Below are positions 45,301 through 56,776 of a DNA stretch of 64,000 bases, in pieces. The notes below the pieces were generated by a model. It made no database searches. It was given only the letters and a program-made list of their open reading frames with translations, and was not told the origin of the DNA. Position numbers and translations under genes: made by a program. This DNA comes from Anthoceros angustus (Eukaryota; Streptophyta; Anthocerotopsida; Anthocerotales; Anthocerotaceae). Numbering within the stretch: position 1 is the stretch's first letter; each line of letters starts with the position of its first letter. Location of the stretch: contig MU008158.1 in assembly GCA_010909165.1 (NCBI GenBank), positions 62,001 to 126,000 on the forward strand. The letters run 5' to 3'.

Positions 45301-46705
45301 TGGGGAGAAAGACTGTGAGAAATGCTCCAAGCAAGGTATGGACAAATCAAACAGAGGAAGGAGCAAGGAGATCCACCCAAGAGACATCACCGATGAGAAG
45401 AAGAGAAGAAGGAGAAGGATCGACTACCATGGTAGGTCCACCCCTAGTCCGCTGCATCACCGCGGTAGGCCGAACGGGCGCCACCAGCGGAGGCGGAGAA
45501 AGGGCGCCGAGCGCGGAGCGATTGCCGGGAGACAGAATCGCCGCCGCGGAGATGGAGGAAGGGGCAAGATTGTACTTGCCCCACACATTGGGAAGATGAC
45601 AAGGACTGGGAAGGGGCAAGAGCAAAAGGAGGGCGAGGGAGCCAATCCAAGAACGCGTCACCACCCAAATAGGTGAAGACTAGATATGGTCAATGACCAT
45701 AAATGAGCTTTGGAGAATGTGAAGGATAGGTGGTGTACGACATCCTTAAGGATGATTAGGTGAAGTTACTAGAATAGAATTTACCAAGGATCGACAAATA
45801 GACTTAGGTGCCAGCCTTAAATGTTGTAGGAAATAATAGAATATTGGAAAAGGTGACCCAGAGGGTCACCTAAGGGAGGTTGTATGGAAGGCCTCCTATA
45901 AGAGGAGGAGGATTTCACAAAGTATCATGTCTTGCGCTTCCATACTCCGAGTCCTTTGCCCTTGTAAAGGAATTTCGCGGCCGTGAGCCAACATTCGTAG
46001 AGAGGAAGTCTGGTGGCCTGAGTGTTGGTGGAGGACTTGCTCGCAAGTGCCTAAACGAGTTGCTCCCCTTGTGAATGGTTGCTGTGAAATTGCTTTGCTT
46101 TGGGTGTGTGGCAATGCCTAGGGAACTTTCGGCTTGAGGGTAGACTACAGGGAAAGACTCCCTGGAGGTTCTCGCTGTTTGGTGTCAAACTCATAGCAAC
46201 CGGCCCAAGGAAGAACTTGCTGGTGGAGGCCGACCCTGTGCAACAGGGCGAGGGCTAGTCAAGCCAAGAAGCCCGAACTGAGGTTAGAATAGGAGGAAGA
46301 GGATGAGGAGATGAGTAGAGGAATAGAGTGTAGGCGTTAGTGGAAGGCCGGCAGCCTAAGGGACGAATCCCAACTGCAAGTAAAAGAGTGCTCCCCGAGT
46401 GGAGAAGAGTGGTCTTAGAAGTAGGGACAAATTGCGTGTGGATCGTGGGGTCCTCGGGCGCCGTGATAGGCTCCTCGCTAAGGCGAGCCCGTAATTGTTG
46501 TGTCGCTGTAGGTCGAGGATTGGTAGTTTTTCGAGCAAGCGGGCAGCCTGTAAGAGGGTGAGTAGAGGGCGCTTGCTCGCAAGGTCGAGAAGTGTGTCTG
46601 CAGTAGGATCGACATCACGTAACCTCGAACTTTCACACAAGTCTCATGGGACGAAACCCAACGACGGGCGACAGTGGATAAGTGTGGCCGCTAGAGGGGA
46701 GGATC
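45301..46705 (+). promoter_or_regulatory. AT-richer LTR-like stretch and leader
   Basis: Near 45680-45900 the sequence turns AT-rich and ends in CCTCCTATAAGAGGAGGAGG (45892-45911), where AGGCCTCCTATAAGAGGAGG forms a near-palindrome around a TATA box. It looks like another promoter/LTR of the gag-like family. No convincing gene follows before orientation changes near 46.7 kb. Confidence 0.4.
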
Positions 46706-47654
46706 TCAAGCCCCGGATTTTCCTACACACTTGGTCCCCTGCTCGCCCACCGGCCTCCTCCCGGTCCGCCGAGCTTGGCCGCCTGCACTATCCTCCACAA
46801 CTGTGGGCTGGAGGTATCCGTCGTGGCTTCCTCCGGACCTCGGACCAATAGGTCCATCCCTGGCTCCGGACCTCGGACCAACAGTCCGCCCCTTGCCCGG
46901 CTGGAAATAGGTCCGCCTTCCTCCCGGCTGGACCAATAGGTCCGCCCCTTGCTCCGAGCTCGGACCAATAGGTCCGCCTCTCCGGCTCTAATAGGTCCGT
47001 CCCTTGCTCCGGAGATCGGACCAATAGGTCCACTCTCTCCTCCGGAGCTCGGACCAATAGGTCCGCCGCCTCTTCCACTACCCGGGCTCTTAAGTCCGGG
47101 ACCTCCAAGGACCCTATCCCTTCCGCCTGGTACCTGCCCGGACACCGCCATTACTCCTCCCCGAGGTCCGGTGTAGAGAGCCTACCTTCTCGCCCTACTC
47201 CGCTGCTGCCTCCTCCCTTCCTTGGTGCCTCCGCCGCCTCCTCTCCAACAAGGCATGGGACCGCCACGCGCCCGACCTCCTCTTCCCGGCTCTCACTCTC
47301 CAGCCGTCCGCCTCCATCACTGGGTGAACCACACCGCCTCGAGCCCAGATGGTAATATGCGGAGTCGGAGTCCACTTGCTGGATGGCTTCCTCCACATGA
47401 GTCCGCAGCATTCCCGCCCAAAGGTTTTCCCAAGAATCGCGGTCGGGTTGCCCATCGCCCATCTCCACTCCGAAGTTCTTCCACCGAGATCCGGCGCATC
47501 CCGGGAGGCTGAAGGAGACCCCGCACAACTCGGAGCCGACGTCATTGGACACCCTCTCCTCTCTTGTTCTTCCGCTGGAGGCCAACCGCCTGGGCCGAGC
47601 TGCCCGGGTCTCCACCTTCAGAATTAGGTGAGCAACTTGTGCCTCGCTCGCCAA
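46706..47654 (-). pseudogene. gag-like family, minus-strand C-terminal part
   Basis: Minus-strand frames (47151-47654 and 46723-47151) continue the minus-strand gag-like copies: AHLILKVETRAARPRRLAS, then a Glu/Gly-rich stretch, then the GPIGP repeats caused by the palindromic minisatellite. Frame changes between them. No domain recognised; assignment rests on position and composition. Confidence 0.4.
46843..47065. repeat. palindromic minisatellite CGGACCAATAGGTCCG
   Basis: The 16-bp near-perfect palindrome CGGACC-AATA-GGTCCG occurs about six times, complete or nearly so, in 220 bp, spaced by CTTGCTCCGGAG-type linkers. On the minus strand it encodes repeated GPIGP/LLVR motifs. Confidence 0.85.
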
Positions 47655-48009
47655 TGCCGCTGCTTAGTTACCTTTTGGTTGAGAACGGCCATCTCCTCCT
47701 CCAGCCGCCCCGGGAGCGTCACAAGGCGCTGGACCTCGGCTAGCTCTCTGTCGAGCTCAACGATGTTCGCCTCCTCGCTGCCGACGGTCCTCCGCCTCGT
47801 GCATGCCTCGAGACGTTTCTAGCTCAAGGCCTCGACCGCCTGTGGTCCTCAAGTAGACCGTAGCGCCGGTTCTTTCCAGAGCCGGAGCCCGTGATCTCCT
47901 CCCGCCTTCTTCCTCTTGGCGCTACCGGCCCATCCTTTGGAGGTGCTCTTGGAGGCCTTCCCACTCCCTCACCTTCCCTCGCATCTCGCCTCCGGCGCCA
48001 CGCGAGCTT

Positions 48010-49440
48010 GCTCCGCACCGCTTCCTTTAGGGCGCCTGTAGCTACCTCACCGCCTTCTCCACCGATTCCGTCCCGCTTGTAATGGTCCCGATCGGTTTTG
48101 CAGTGATTTCGGCCTCCTGGCCACCTTCACTGCCTCCGCCTCGCCTTGCTCCTCCTGTGCCTCACCGCCTCGCCTCGTCCGCTTCTCGGCTGGCTCTTCG
48201 CTTGCCGCCTCGAGCCGCTCGCTGCTCGTGATAATTGCGTAACCTTGCTTGCCTTGCCGAAGTGACCTCGCCGCCGCCCGCCATCCGCCGCCTTCCTCAA
48301 TCCGGCGAGGGACTCCGCCTCCTCCGGCCGCCATGCCTCCGCTGGCCCCTCGAGCTCCACCATCCTCCGCCGAGTGGCCTCCACCTCCGAAGCCTTCTCT
48401 GGAGATTCCCCATAGCATGCCGGGCCCATGACGGGTAGCCACTACTGCCGTCTCCTCCACGGCGCCTCACGATACGCCCAGTATCCGTCGGGCCTTCTTG
48501 GGCATCTCCCGATCCGCTAAGCCAGATTGGAGTAGCTCCGGATTAGGGGCTCGGACCCAATCAGACTCCCAAGTCCCGTCTGGTCCTGAGTAGGTCCTTC
48601 CACCTCCTTGGCCTCTTCGCGGCCCTTCTTTCTCCGCCTCCTCCTCTCGGGTCCGCGGTGGTGAGGGGGTCTCGAGCCGGCCTCTTCTCTCCGTAGGGAG
48701 AGGACCGCCCGGGTGCGTCAGCTGACCTCCGGGCGCCTTGGCCGCCTTCCCGCACGGCCCACTAGCCCATCGCCTCGCACCGCGGCGGTAACCCGGCGTA
48801 GGCACCGCCACCGGAGCGTTGGAGTTCCGGGCGCCTGCTTATTCCCCGGTCGCCTTGTCCGCCGAGGCTCGGCGAGTGGGACCTCCACAGTTTGAAAGCT
48901 CTCCCGAGCCGGCACTACCCAACCCGGCCGGTGTGAGGTGGTGCTGGGTGTGGCAAATGGAGGAGGGAAGCGGAATTGTTTCCCGATTGGGGGAAGGGTC
49001 CGTCTGTGCGGATAGAGTCCGTGATGCCTTCCCGCCCTCCTCCTCTGCGTCTGCAGGCTTTTTGCCGGGCCGACTTCTCGTGGCCGCCTCCCATGCTCCG
49101 CCTGTGAAGGGTGACCCGCCCCCACCGGAGAGCTCGCCTCCTTCTCCTTCCTTAGGAGGTCAAGGTGTCTCCGCATACATGCACGATGAATGGAGATAGG
49201 CCCGAGGGCGGAGGCCGTTCACTACGCACTTCACCCCTCGCTGACAAGGGCTGGCGTAGATGATCCGCCTGCCCGCCTTGCCCTCATGAGAGCATGCGAA
49301 AACACTAGAAGATTATCACCCAAGTGATCAACCTTCGTGAGCATGTTCCATGGACAATTATCTTGGCCATCGCTTCTCACCCGCCGGTCCAGAGGTCCGA
49401 CATCACCAAATTTATTTGAAGACCTCGAGACCGGTTCACT
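48010..49440 (-). repeat. minus-strand gag-like tandem unit 1 (1.43 kb)
   Basis: Tandem with 49455-50885, period about 1434 bp (for example GCTTCCTTTAGGGCGCCTGT at 48024 and 49458). On the minus strand it encodes the TKVDHLGDN segment (49253-49372), the HVWRHLDLL(R)KE segment (49130-49190), a spacer and a Glu/Arg-rich coiled coil (48047-48460). Frames are broken at many CTG/CAG sites. Confidence 0.8.
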
Positions 49441-49454
49441 GGGGCAGCCTGGCC

Positions 49455-50885
49455 GCTTCCTTTAGGGCGCCTGTAGCTACTCCACCGCTTCTCCACCGAT
49501 TCTTGTCCCGCTCGGTAATGGTCCCGATCGGTTTTGCAGTGATTTCGGCCTCCTTGGCCACCTTCACTGCCTCCACCTCGCCTTGCTCCTCCAGTGCCTA
49601 CCGCCTGCCTCGTCCGCTTCCGCTGGCTCTTCGCCGCCTCCCGAGCTGTGCCAGCCTGCTGTCAGACAATTGCGTAACCCTTGTCGTCTTGCCGAAGTGA
49701 CCTCGCCGCCGCCCGCCATCCGCCGCTTCTTCCTCAATCCGGCGAGGGACTCCGCCTTCCTCCGGCGTCGCCATGCCTCCGCTGGCCTCGAGCTCCACCA
49801 TCCTCCGCCGAAAGTGGCTCCACCTCCGAAGTTTTCCGCTGCCCCACAGAGACCCCATAGCATGCCGTCCATGACGGCAGCCACTACTCGCCGTGTCTCC
49901 TCCACGGCGCCCGCCGGCGATACGCCCAGGTATCCGGCTGGGCCTTCGGGCATCTCCCGATCCGCTAAGGACCGCCAGATTGCACTCCGGAGTAGCTCCG
50001 GATTAGGGGCTCCGGACCCAATCAGGACTCCCAAGTCCTGTCCGTCCGGAGTAGGTCCTTCCACCTCCTTGGCCCTCTTCGCGGCCAATTCTTTCTCCGC
50101 CTCCTCCTTCGGTCCGCTGGTGGTGAGGGGGTCCCCGAGCCGGGCTCTTCCTCTCCGTAGGAGAGGACCGGCCCGGGTGCGTTGCTGACCTCTCGGCGCC
50201 TTGGCCGCCTCTCCGCACGCCCACTCAGCCCACTGCCTCGCCACGGCGGGCAGTAACGGCGAGGCACCGCCACGGAGCGTTGGAGTTCCGGGCGCCTGCT
50301 TATTCCCCGGTCGCCTTGTCCGCCGAGGCTCGGCGAGTGGGACCTCCACAGTTTAACGCCTCCGGGTCCCCAGCCCAACCCGGCCTGGTAGCCCGTGAGG
50401 TTGCTGGGTGGTAAGGAGGAGGAAGCGGAATTGTTTCCTTTCGGGGGAAGGGTCCGTCTGTGCGGATAGAGTCCGGATGCCTTCCCGCCCTCCTCCTCTG
50501 CCCAGGCTTTTTGCCGGGCCGACTCGTGTCCAAGTGGCCGCCTCCCTGCTCCGCCTGTGAAGGGTGACCCGCCCCCACCGGAGAGCTCGCTCCTCTTCTC
50601 CTTCCTTTAGGAGGTCAAGGTGTCTCCAGACATGCACGATGAATGGAGATAGGCCCGAGGGCGGAGGCCGTTCACTACGCACTTCAAGCGCCTCGAAGGC
50701 AAGTGGCGTAGATGATCCGCCTGCCCGCCTTGCCCTCATGAGAGCATGCGAAAACACTAGAAGATTATCACCCAAGTGATCAACCTTCGTGAGCATGTTC
50801 CAGTGGACAATTATCTTGGCCACTGCTCTCACCCGCCGGTCCAGGAGGTCCGACATCACCATTTATTTGAAGACCTCGAGACCGG
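49455..50885 (-). repeat. minus-strand gag-like tandem unit 2 (1.43 kb)
   Basis: Carries the best copy of the middle segment: 50353-50862 reads VRAVAKIIVHWNMLTKVDHL, then NLLVFSHALMRARRAG, then HVWRHLDLLKEGEEERALR. A long minus frame 49564-50349 holds the following part with SLADREMPEGPAGYLGVSPA. Compared with unit 1, each unit is better kept in different places. Confidence 0.8.
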
Positions 50886-51769
50886 GTCTCATCGGCTCCG
50901 CTTCCACCTTGCCCCGCACCTTGAGGGGTTCTCGCACGCCCCATTTTCGCCACGGGCGGCAGACCGCCTGAAGGACTCCATACCATCGCCGGTCCTCCTC
51001 GTTCTTAGAGCAGACATTTTGCTCAAGCAAGCATCTTCCTCGCATACTCCCATACATGTACGCCATAGGTCCGTGTGGCTGAAAACGCCGAGGTGCCACT
51101 CCCTCAGATCGACGGCCCTCCAGCCATGGACCAAAGTCCGTGTACCGCAGGACGATGTTGCGCCCACCCAGGCTACGGTTCCCATTGCTCCATCGCCTTG
51201 GGACCCATGGAGGCACGCCGCTCACTGCTGAGGAGGGTCGGATTGGTTGTTCGCCCAGGCGCCCCGAGCTCGCGAGCGACGCGGCCGGGTCAATGGTAGA
51301 CCGCCCGCGCCGAGTTCAAGAGGAGACGCCAGAGCGTGGATGACGGAAAGCGCGAGACCGAGAACTGCCGAGTAGTCTCTGAAGATAGTCCGCGTGCCGG
51401 GTGTGTGGAGCGATTCGCTGCGCTGGAAGACGCCCGCCACCAATACACCCAGCCGCCCCATCGTAGTATCGCACTCACGCCCGCCGCCTTCTGGCGCCGC
51501 CCTTGGGTCGGGTTACCGCCAATAAGGCCGACACTCCGCGCCCCGCCGGTCCGTCATCCACTCAAGACGCCCCCGTGTCCCACTTGCCAACTACGCCTCA
51601 CGCTCACCCCATGGTTATTCCACCGTCGGACTTACCTTAGTCCGCTCCCAAATTACTCCGGCGTTAAGTCCGAGGTACCTGACGTTGTCCGACTCCCCTT
51701 CCTCCGTTCCCCTCTGATCCGCTCCTTTCTGGTCCGTTCGGCCTTATTTGCCCTTCCTTCGCCTTATTC

Positions 51770-51815
51770 TTCACACGCAAACACTAAAAAAACAAAAAAA
51801 ACTCCTACTTCCTTC
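51770..51815 (-). other. T-run with AATAAGGCG, 3' signal of the gag-like family
   Basis: On the minus strand, GTAGGAGTTTTTTTTGTTTT and then AATAAGGCG follow each other, as after the plus-strand copy at 30451-30500. This suggests a shared 3' untranslated/LTR start and that another minus-strand copy once lay to its right. Confidence 0.4.
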
Positions 51816-51887
51816 CTAAGGGGGGGAGTCTACCGTTCTTCCCTTGTCCACAGCCACGATCCAAGGAGGATGTTCTGCAGAAATTGA

Positions 51888-52699
51888 GTCGCCTGTTTCT
51901 GGATAGAACAAACTGCCGATGTGGGGGCTTCACCTCCGAAGCGCGGCCACTGTGGCTCAAGCTACACACTTCACATGAATGGAATTGGGATGCGTTGACG
52001 AGACAAAGATGGAACGACTGCGGCATGGGTTCAAGTGCCCTTTCACGTGAATGGCGACGCAACATGGGAGCTGTAGACTTTGAGACAATGAGCTCAACAC
52101 TATTCCTGTCAGACGGCGGAAATGAAGGAGGTTGTTTACACCAAGGGGAAGGCGCCTCCCGAACGCTTTGTTCTCGCTTGCAAGCTTAGGACGATCAAGG
52201 CCGTTGTCGAACTTTATGGATTGTGTGTAATCAACTTTAAATCAAAACACGCATCCCCAAATGCAATGATCGACGCTGTGTCAACCATCTCGACCGCTGG
52301 TGCCGACCACTGCTAGCCAAGACATCCTCCCTTTCCATTGCAGTGTCACCCCTACACTACGCCCAATCTCCGCCGGAAGAGTCGCTACCACGCTGACATA
52401 ACCCGGCAGTTTCCACCGCCGCTTAGCGCATGCATCGCCAACATTGCGCGGTATGGCGTGCTCGCCAACCGTGCTCGTCGCCTACCGAGTTGGGATTGGA
52501 AGAGGTGGCTCCTCGGTCGCAAAATTCGCTGTTTCATGTCCGAGGCGAGGTTCTTGTCAGATGTCGCCGTGATGCGCATCGCTCGGCGAGCCGCTTCTCG
52601 ATCGTTTGGCCGACTTACCCCGAGGGTCATCACGACGGCGGATCTCCATAAGCGTGACGCTTGCCTGGCCCATGGTTTCGCAAGCACGCCCAGTCCTAC
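51888..52699 (+). other. CACTA interior upstream of tnp2, no clear domain
   Basis: Frames such as 52338-52721 (127 codons, Arg-rich) look partly protein-like, but I recognise nothing. This may be the N-terminal part of the transposase gene. Confidence 0.35.
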
Positions 52700-55600
52700 G
52701 TGTCGTGTTTATGGGTCATGAAGTCATGATTGCACACCGTGGGACGGGCTCGGATAACGGATGTACCACCTTTGCGGCTGTGGTTGCCGTGCCTACCGAT
52801 CACGACGGGAGGATGCCACGAAATGCGATGCGGTGTACATGTATTGTCCTCGCCGCCGCTGTGTCGCGAGCTCGCAGCTCGTATTCAAGACATTTCAAGA
52901 ATTCACTCACCGCGCCACCGCCTGTGCCCGTGGTGGAGTTCTCGCATCAATGGCCAGCAAATGCACTCCAATTCTAGCTTTAAGGTGGTTTTTTGCGGTC
53001 GGCGACACGAGCGCATAGAAGAGCGCGTCTTGACGCCTCCGCACCGACGGATTCGGATACGGCTCGGGGTCCGAGGGAACGAGCGGCCATCCTACCGACC
53101 ACACTAGTAGTTCCGACGACGAAAGTATGGATGAGGGTTCGGAGGTGATGATATGCCCGGCGTGCACCGTGGACGAGTTGGCCACGGATGTTGCAAAGGC
53201 GCGCGTGATGGAGTCCAGACCGCTTGTCGAGTTGGGCGAAACGCTTATACCACATTGAAGAGGAAGTCCAATCGAAAGAAAGCGCTAAGCGAAATAATCG
53301 TTGTTGCGCCGTGGCAAACGATGTATGACATCGTGACGCCGTGTGTGCACTTTTAAAGCTCTTAAGTGTGGATATTTTGCGCCCGAACAAGTCAAGGACA
53401 TGTACGAGGCAAAGTCAAGGTTGCACATGTTTGGGCCAAGATACGTGAAAATCCATGCTTGTGAAAAGATTGTATTCTATTCGGGTGAGTACGCTGGCAG
53501 CGCCCATTGCCCCTGGTGGCACGCCGCGTACAAGGAAGGGTTTGATGAGCGAGCTGTTCCTCGAAGGTCCTCCGCATTTCCTCAAGACGCGATTGAAACG
53601 CATGTCTGAATGCCGGAAATAGCATGATGATGACTTGGTACGTCGGGAGGCAAAGCGAGAATGGGGACATGTCCATGATGGCGACACCCCAACATGGAGA
53701 GTATTTGATGCGCTTGAAGGGTTCGGGATGAACCTCGCAACTTGAGGTTGGCATTATGCATGACGGCTTCAACCCCTTTGGTCACAGTGTCAACACGTCC
53801 ATATGGCCGTTATGCTATTCGCTCACAACATGCCTCCTCGGCTTGCACAAAGGACGCCCATGTCATCATGCCTCTCATTGTACCAGACCGCATGGTAAAA
53901 ATTTTGATGTTTATATGGCGCCCGGTAGAAGAACTGGAAGAGTTGTGGAGAGGGGTGGACATGGAAGACTTTTCAATACCGTGAACGATCCTAGGAGGCA
54001 TTTTAGGTGCGTTCAACGTCATTGCCGACTACCTGTGGTTGCACCGATCGGATTGCAAGTGAAAGGGACCCGGCGTGTGGATTGCCGGCCGGACTGGATT
54101 CCCGCTATTCTCATCAATTAAAAAGCAGTTTATGTTGGCAGAGGTGGTTGCCCGGCGATAGCGGACGGTGGGAAGACGATGGACGGCGGAACTCCCCCAC
54201 CCGTGCCACCAACGCTTGATGATGTGGTGATGATATGGTACGCAGAGAAGGTGCGCCACCGCCGAGATCCGCATGAGGAAATTTTGGAACGCGGATGTCT
54301 TCTGCTTAGGGTGCTCCCATATTGGCGTCACCTTCTTGTGATGGCGCCAAAGGATGTCATGCACGTGGAAAAGAACAATGCAGAGGCCATATGGCACACT
54401 TTGACGGGAGAGCGAGACGACCTAGCATCAAGGATGGACATGGAAGCCAATGGAGGGAAAAGGTGGTTGTGGCGGTAGGAGAGGATCGCCATTGCCCGAG
54501 GCGCCTTACGCTTTAAAAGACGACCTCCAAGTCATAGAGAGAATTAAACGCATAAAGCTGCCCAGCTATGGGTCTAACATAGGAGCGAAATTAGAGGGGG
54601 CAAAGTGGCAGCTTGAAGTGCCATGATCGCACATCATGCTGGAAATCATCTTCCCATCGTCCTTCGGGGTGCATAGACCCGAGGTGTACAAGGCGGTTGT
54701 GAAAATTGGGTCGATCAGACAGATGGATTTGCCACGGACAATACCGCCATGAAATTCAAGCACAACGAGAAGAGGTCGGGGTGATGTGCTCGGAAAAGCA
54801 ATTCCTCCAAAGGTCTTTGATATATCAACCCACCTCATAATACATTTAGTGGACGAGGTGGTGCATTGGGCCAGTGCACACTGTGGATGTATGTGGAGAG
54901 ATACTTAGGATCCGGACAAGGCGCCACCAAACCAGAGTCCAAGATAGCCGTGGGGTATATGAGAGAGGAGAGTATGCATTTCGGCATGTCATTCCTCCTA
55001 CTATGGTCACGTCGGTGGATCATGGAGTCCCGAGGACCGTGTGGGAGAAAAGCTGGTGTCGGCCCCGCATACACAATGGATGCCGCTGAGGTGCGCCAGC
55101 CCATACTTATGTCTTTATCACGAAGGTGATGCAGCCGCTTTTGGACATGTACGAAGAGGTGAGGATGTACGGTGCACATGAGGAACGACGGGTTTCAAGA
55201 GGTGGGTGTAAGAAGGGCGGTGAGCGCTTGGGAGGGGGCATCCTGCTATGACCCAAGTGAGGGCTATAATGGATGGCCTGCTTAGCACCGGCACATAGTC
55301 ACATGTGGAACAAAGGCAGCCACCTCGAGGGAGGCGCATAAACGGCGGAGCACAAAAGATAGTGCAGGTGCGAAAGTTTATCATGGGTGGGACAGGCTGG
55401 GAGCTCAAGAGGAGCGCGTCTTCACGGCCACATAGAGCAAATATCTGGATGCGCTTCTGAGGAGTATAATCCATGAAGGTTGATGGTACGAGTGTCGGCC
55501 AGAGGGACAAGGCCATCGCAAGTCGTACACCGGGTTTGACCTTGTGAATACGAGAAGGTTTCCGTGTATGGTGCACTCCATCGATGGTCCATTTGTGTGG

Positions 55601-56500
55601 CCATCGCAGTAACTCGGCATGATGCATCCGGAGATGGATGGAAAAGCAGGGTGGGCCTTGGCCGTGCCTACTCCGGCGAGGGATGGAGAGGAGGAACCCA
55701 TGCGGCACATAGATTGTGGCATGTCGTTTGAGTAGGAACTGATGGGCAAAACCAAGATGCCAAGTGGGCATTAAAGTATTTCCAAACAAACAAGCACGAT
55801 CCAATGGCGGAATGTGCCAATACCCAAGTGACGTGTGGGAATGGTCGAGGAAGTCGATGATTATGTAAAATGGAGTAATGGGGGCATTGAGAGCGCTGCG
55901 CCATTTGGGCAATATCATACATCACGAGTAACGCAACGTAACCAATGGGACATGAAAATTGCTCCACAGCCGAGGTTGTGGTCGAAAATGTTGTGATTAT
56001 GGGCAAGTAGCAGTGCAGGCGCTGGTCCCGCCGATAGCGAATGACCACCGGCCTTTGCAAAACAAGCTTTTCAAAATGGCTCTTGAATGCAGGGACTCAT
56101 GGCCTGGCGCCACCCGAGAGGAAGCCATTGCCTTCAAGATGGAACGAAGGCGGTGGACAACGTCTGGTGGAGAGTATGGCCACCGAGGCTTGCCGGGCGT
56201 CGAAAGGCGCCGCGAACACCACGGGCGCGCGACGCGGCCGACGACGATGGACCGACCGGGTGGGGAGGATGGGGGCAACCGGCCTCGGTATCTCGCCATC
56301 CCCGCACCCACCGCTCTTCATTCGACATCGCGACCAAGAAGCGGCCTCCTCATCAAGACCCGAAGGTAAGAGGCGAGGCGAGATGGTGAACAGGAGTTGA
56401 TTTTGACGACGCCGAGATCGAACCTCCCAGGACGGAGTTGGAGCATTGCGAAGAATTGAACGACATAGAGGAGGAGCTATTTACGCCGGATGAGGTTGGT
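52700..56500 (+). pseudogene. tnp2-like CACTA transposase with DUF4218-like region
   Basis: Read across frames, the order matches plant tnp2. 53343-53609 has RYVKIHACEKIVFYSGEY and CPWWHAAYKEG, the C..C...ey..CP zinc-like block. 53640-53720 has REAKREWGHVHDGDTPTWRV. 53757 onward has GIMHDGFNPFGHSVNTSIWP, then the FDVYMAP and EELEELWRGVDM segments. 54179-54478 has LLRVLPYWRHLLVMAPKDVM followed by HVEKNNAEAIWHTLTG. Later ERIKRIKLPSYGSNIGAKLE and, at 54866-54990, WMYVERYLG and PESKIAVGYMREESMHFG mark the DUF4218-like region. The enzyme would bind element ends and excise the DNA. At least six frame changes make it inactive as written. Confidence 0.85.
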
Positions 56501-56529
56501 TGTCGCGAGTCGATTTAACGGCAAGTGAT

Positions 56530-56564
56530 GCGGCAAAGTGTGCACCAAGTGCACACTTTGCCGC
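56530..56564. repeat. perfect hairpin, 16-bp arms and 3-base loop
   Basis: GCGGCAAAGTGTGCAC, CAA, GTGCACACTTTGCCGC. A third half-copy (GCCGCAAAGTGTGCACAC) starts near 56572. It lies near the 3' end of the transposase region. Confidence 0.9.
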
Positions 56565-56776
56565 AAGTGACGCCGCAAAGTGTGCACACGCTCAAGTTTG
56601 CGCCGGATGAGTGGGCATGGTGGACAAACGGTAACACAGAGCACCGGCATGCCGGCGGTGTTTAAGCATGGGGACAAGGGAGGCAACCTTTCGAGGGCGG
56701 GCGGTGGCGGTGCAAGAAGGGAAAGTGGAATTGGAAGGGCCTACAAGCGAGGCAGGACCGACAATCGACGCATGTG

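Noticed and set aside
51336-51887. 183-codon plus frame
   Set aside because: Runs through the complement of the T-run (Lys-rich stretch) and is opposite minus-strand gag-like flank. No domain.
55118-55918. 266-codon minus frame opposite the transposase C-terminal part
   Set aside because: Antisense to the tnp2 region, where the plus strand matches known motifs. No independent support.
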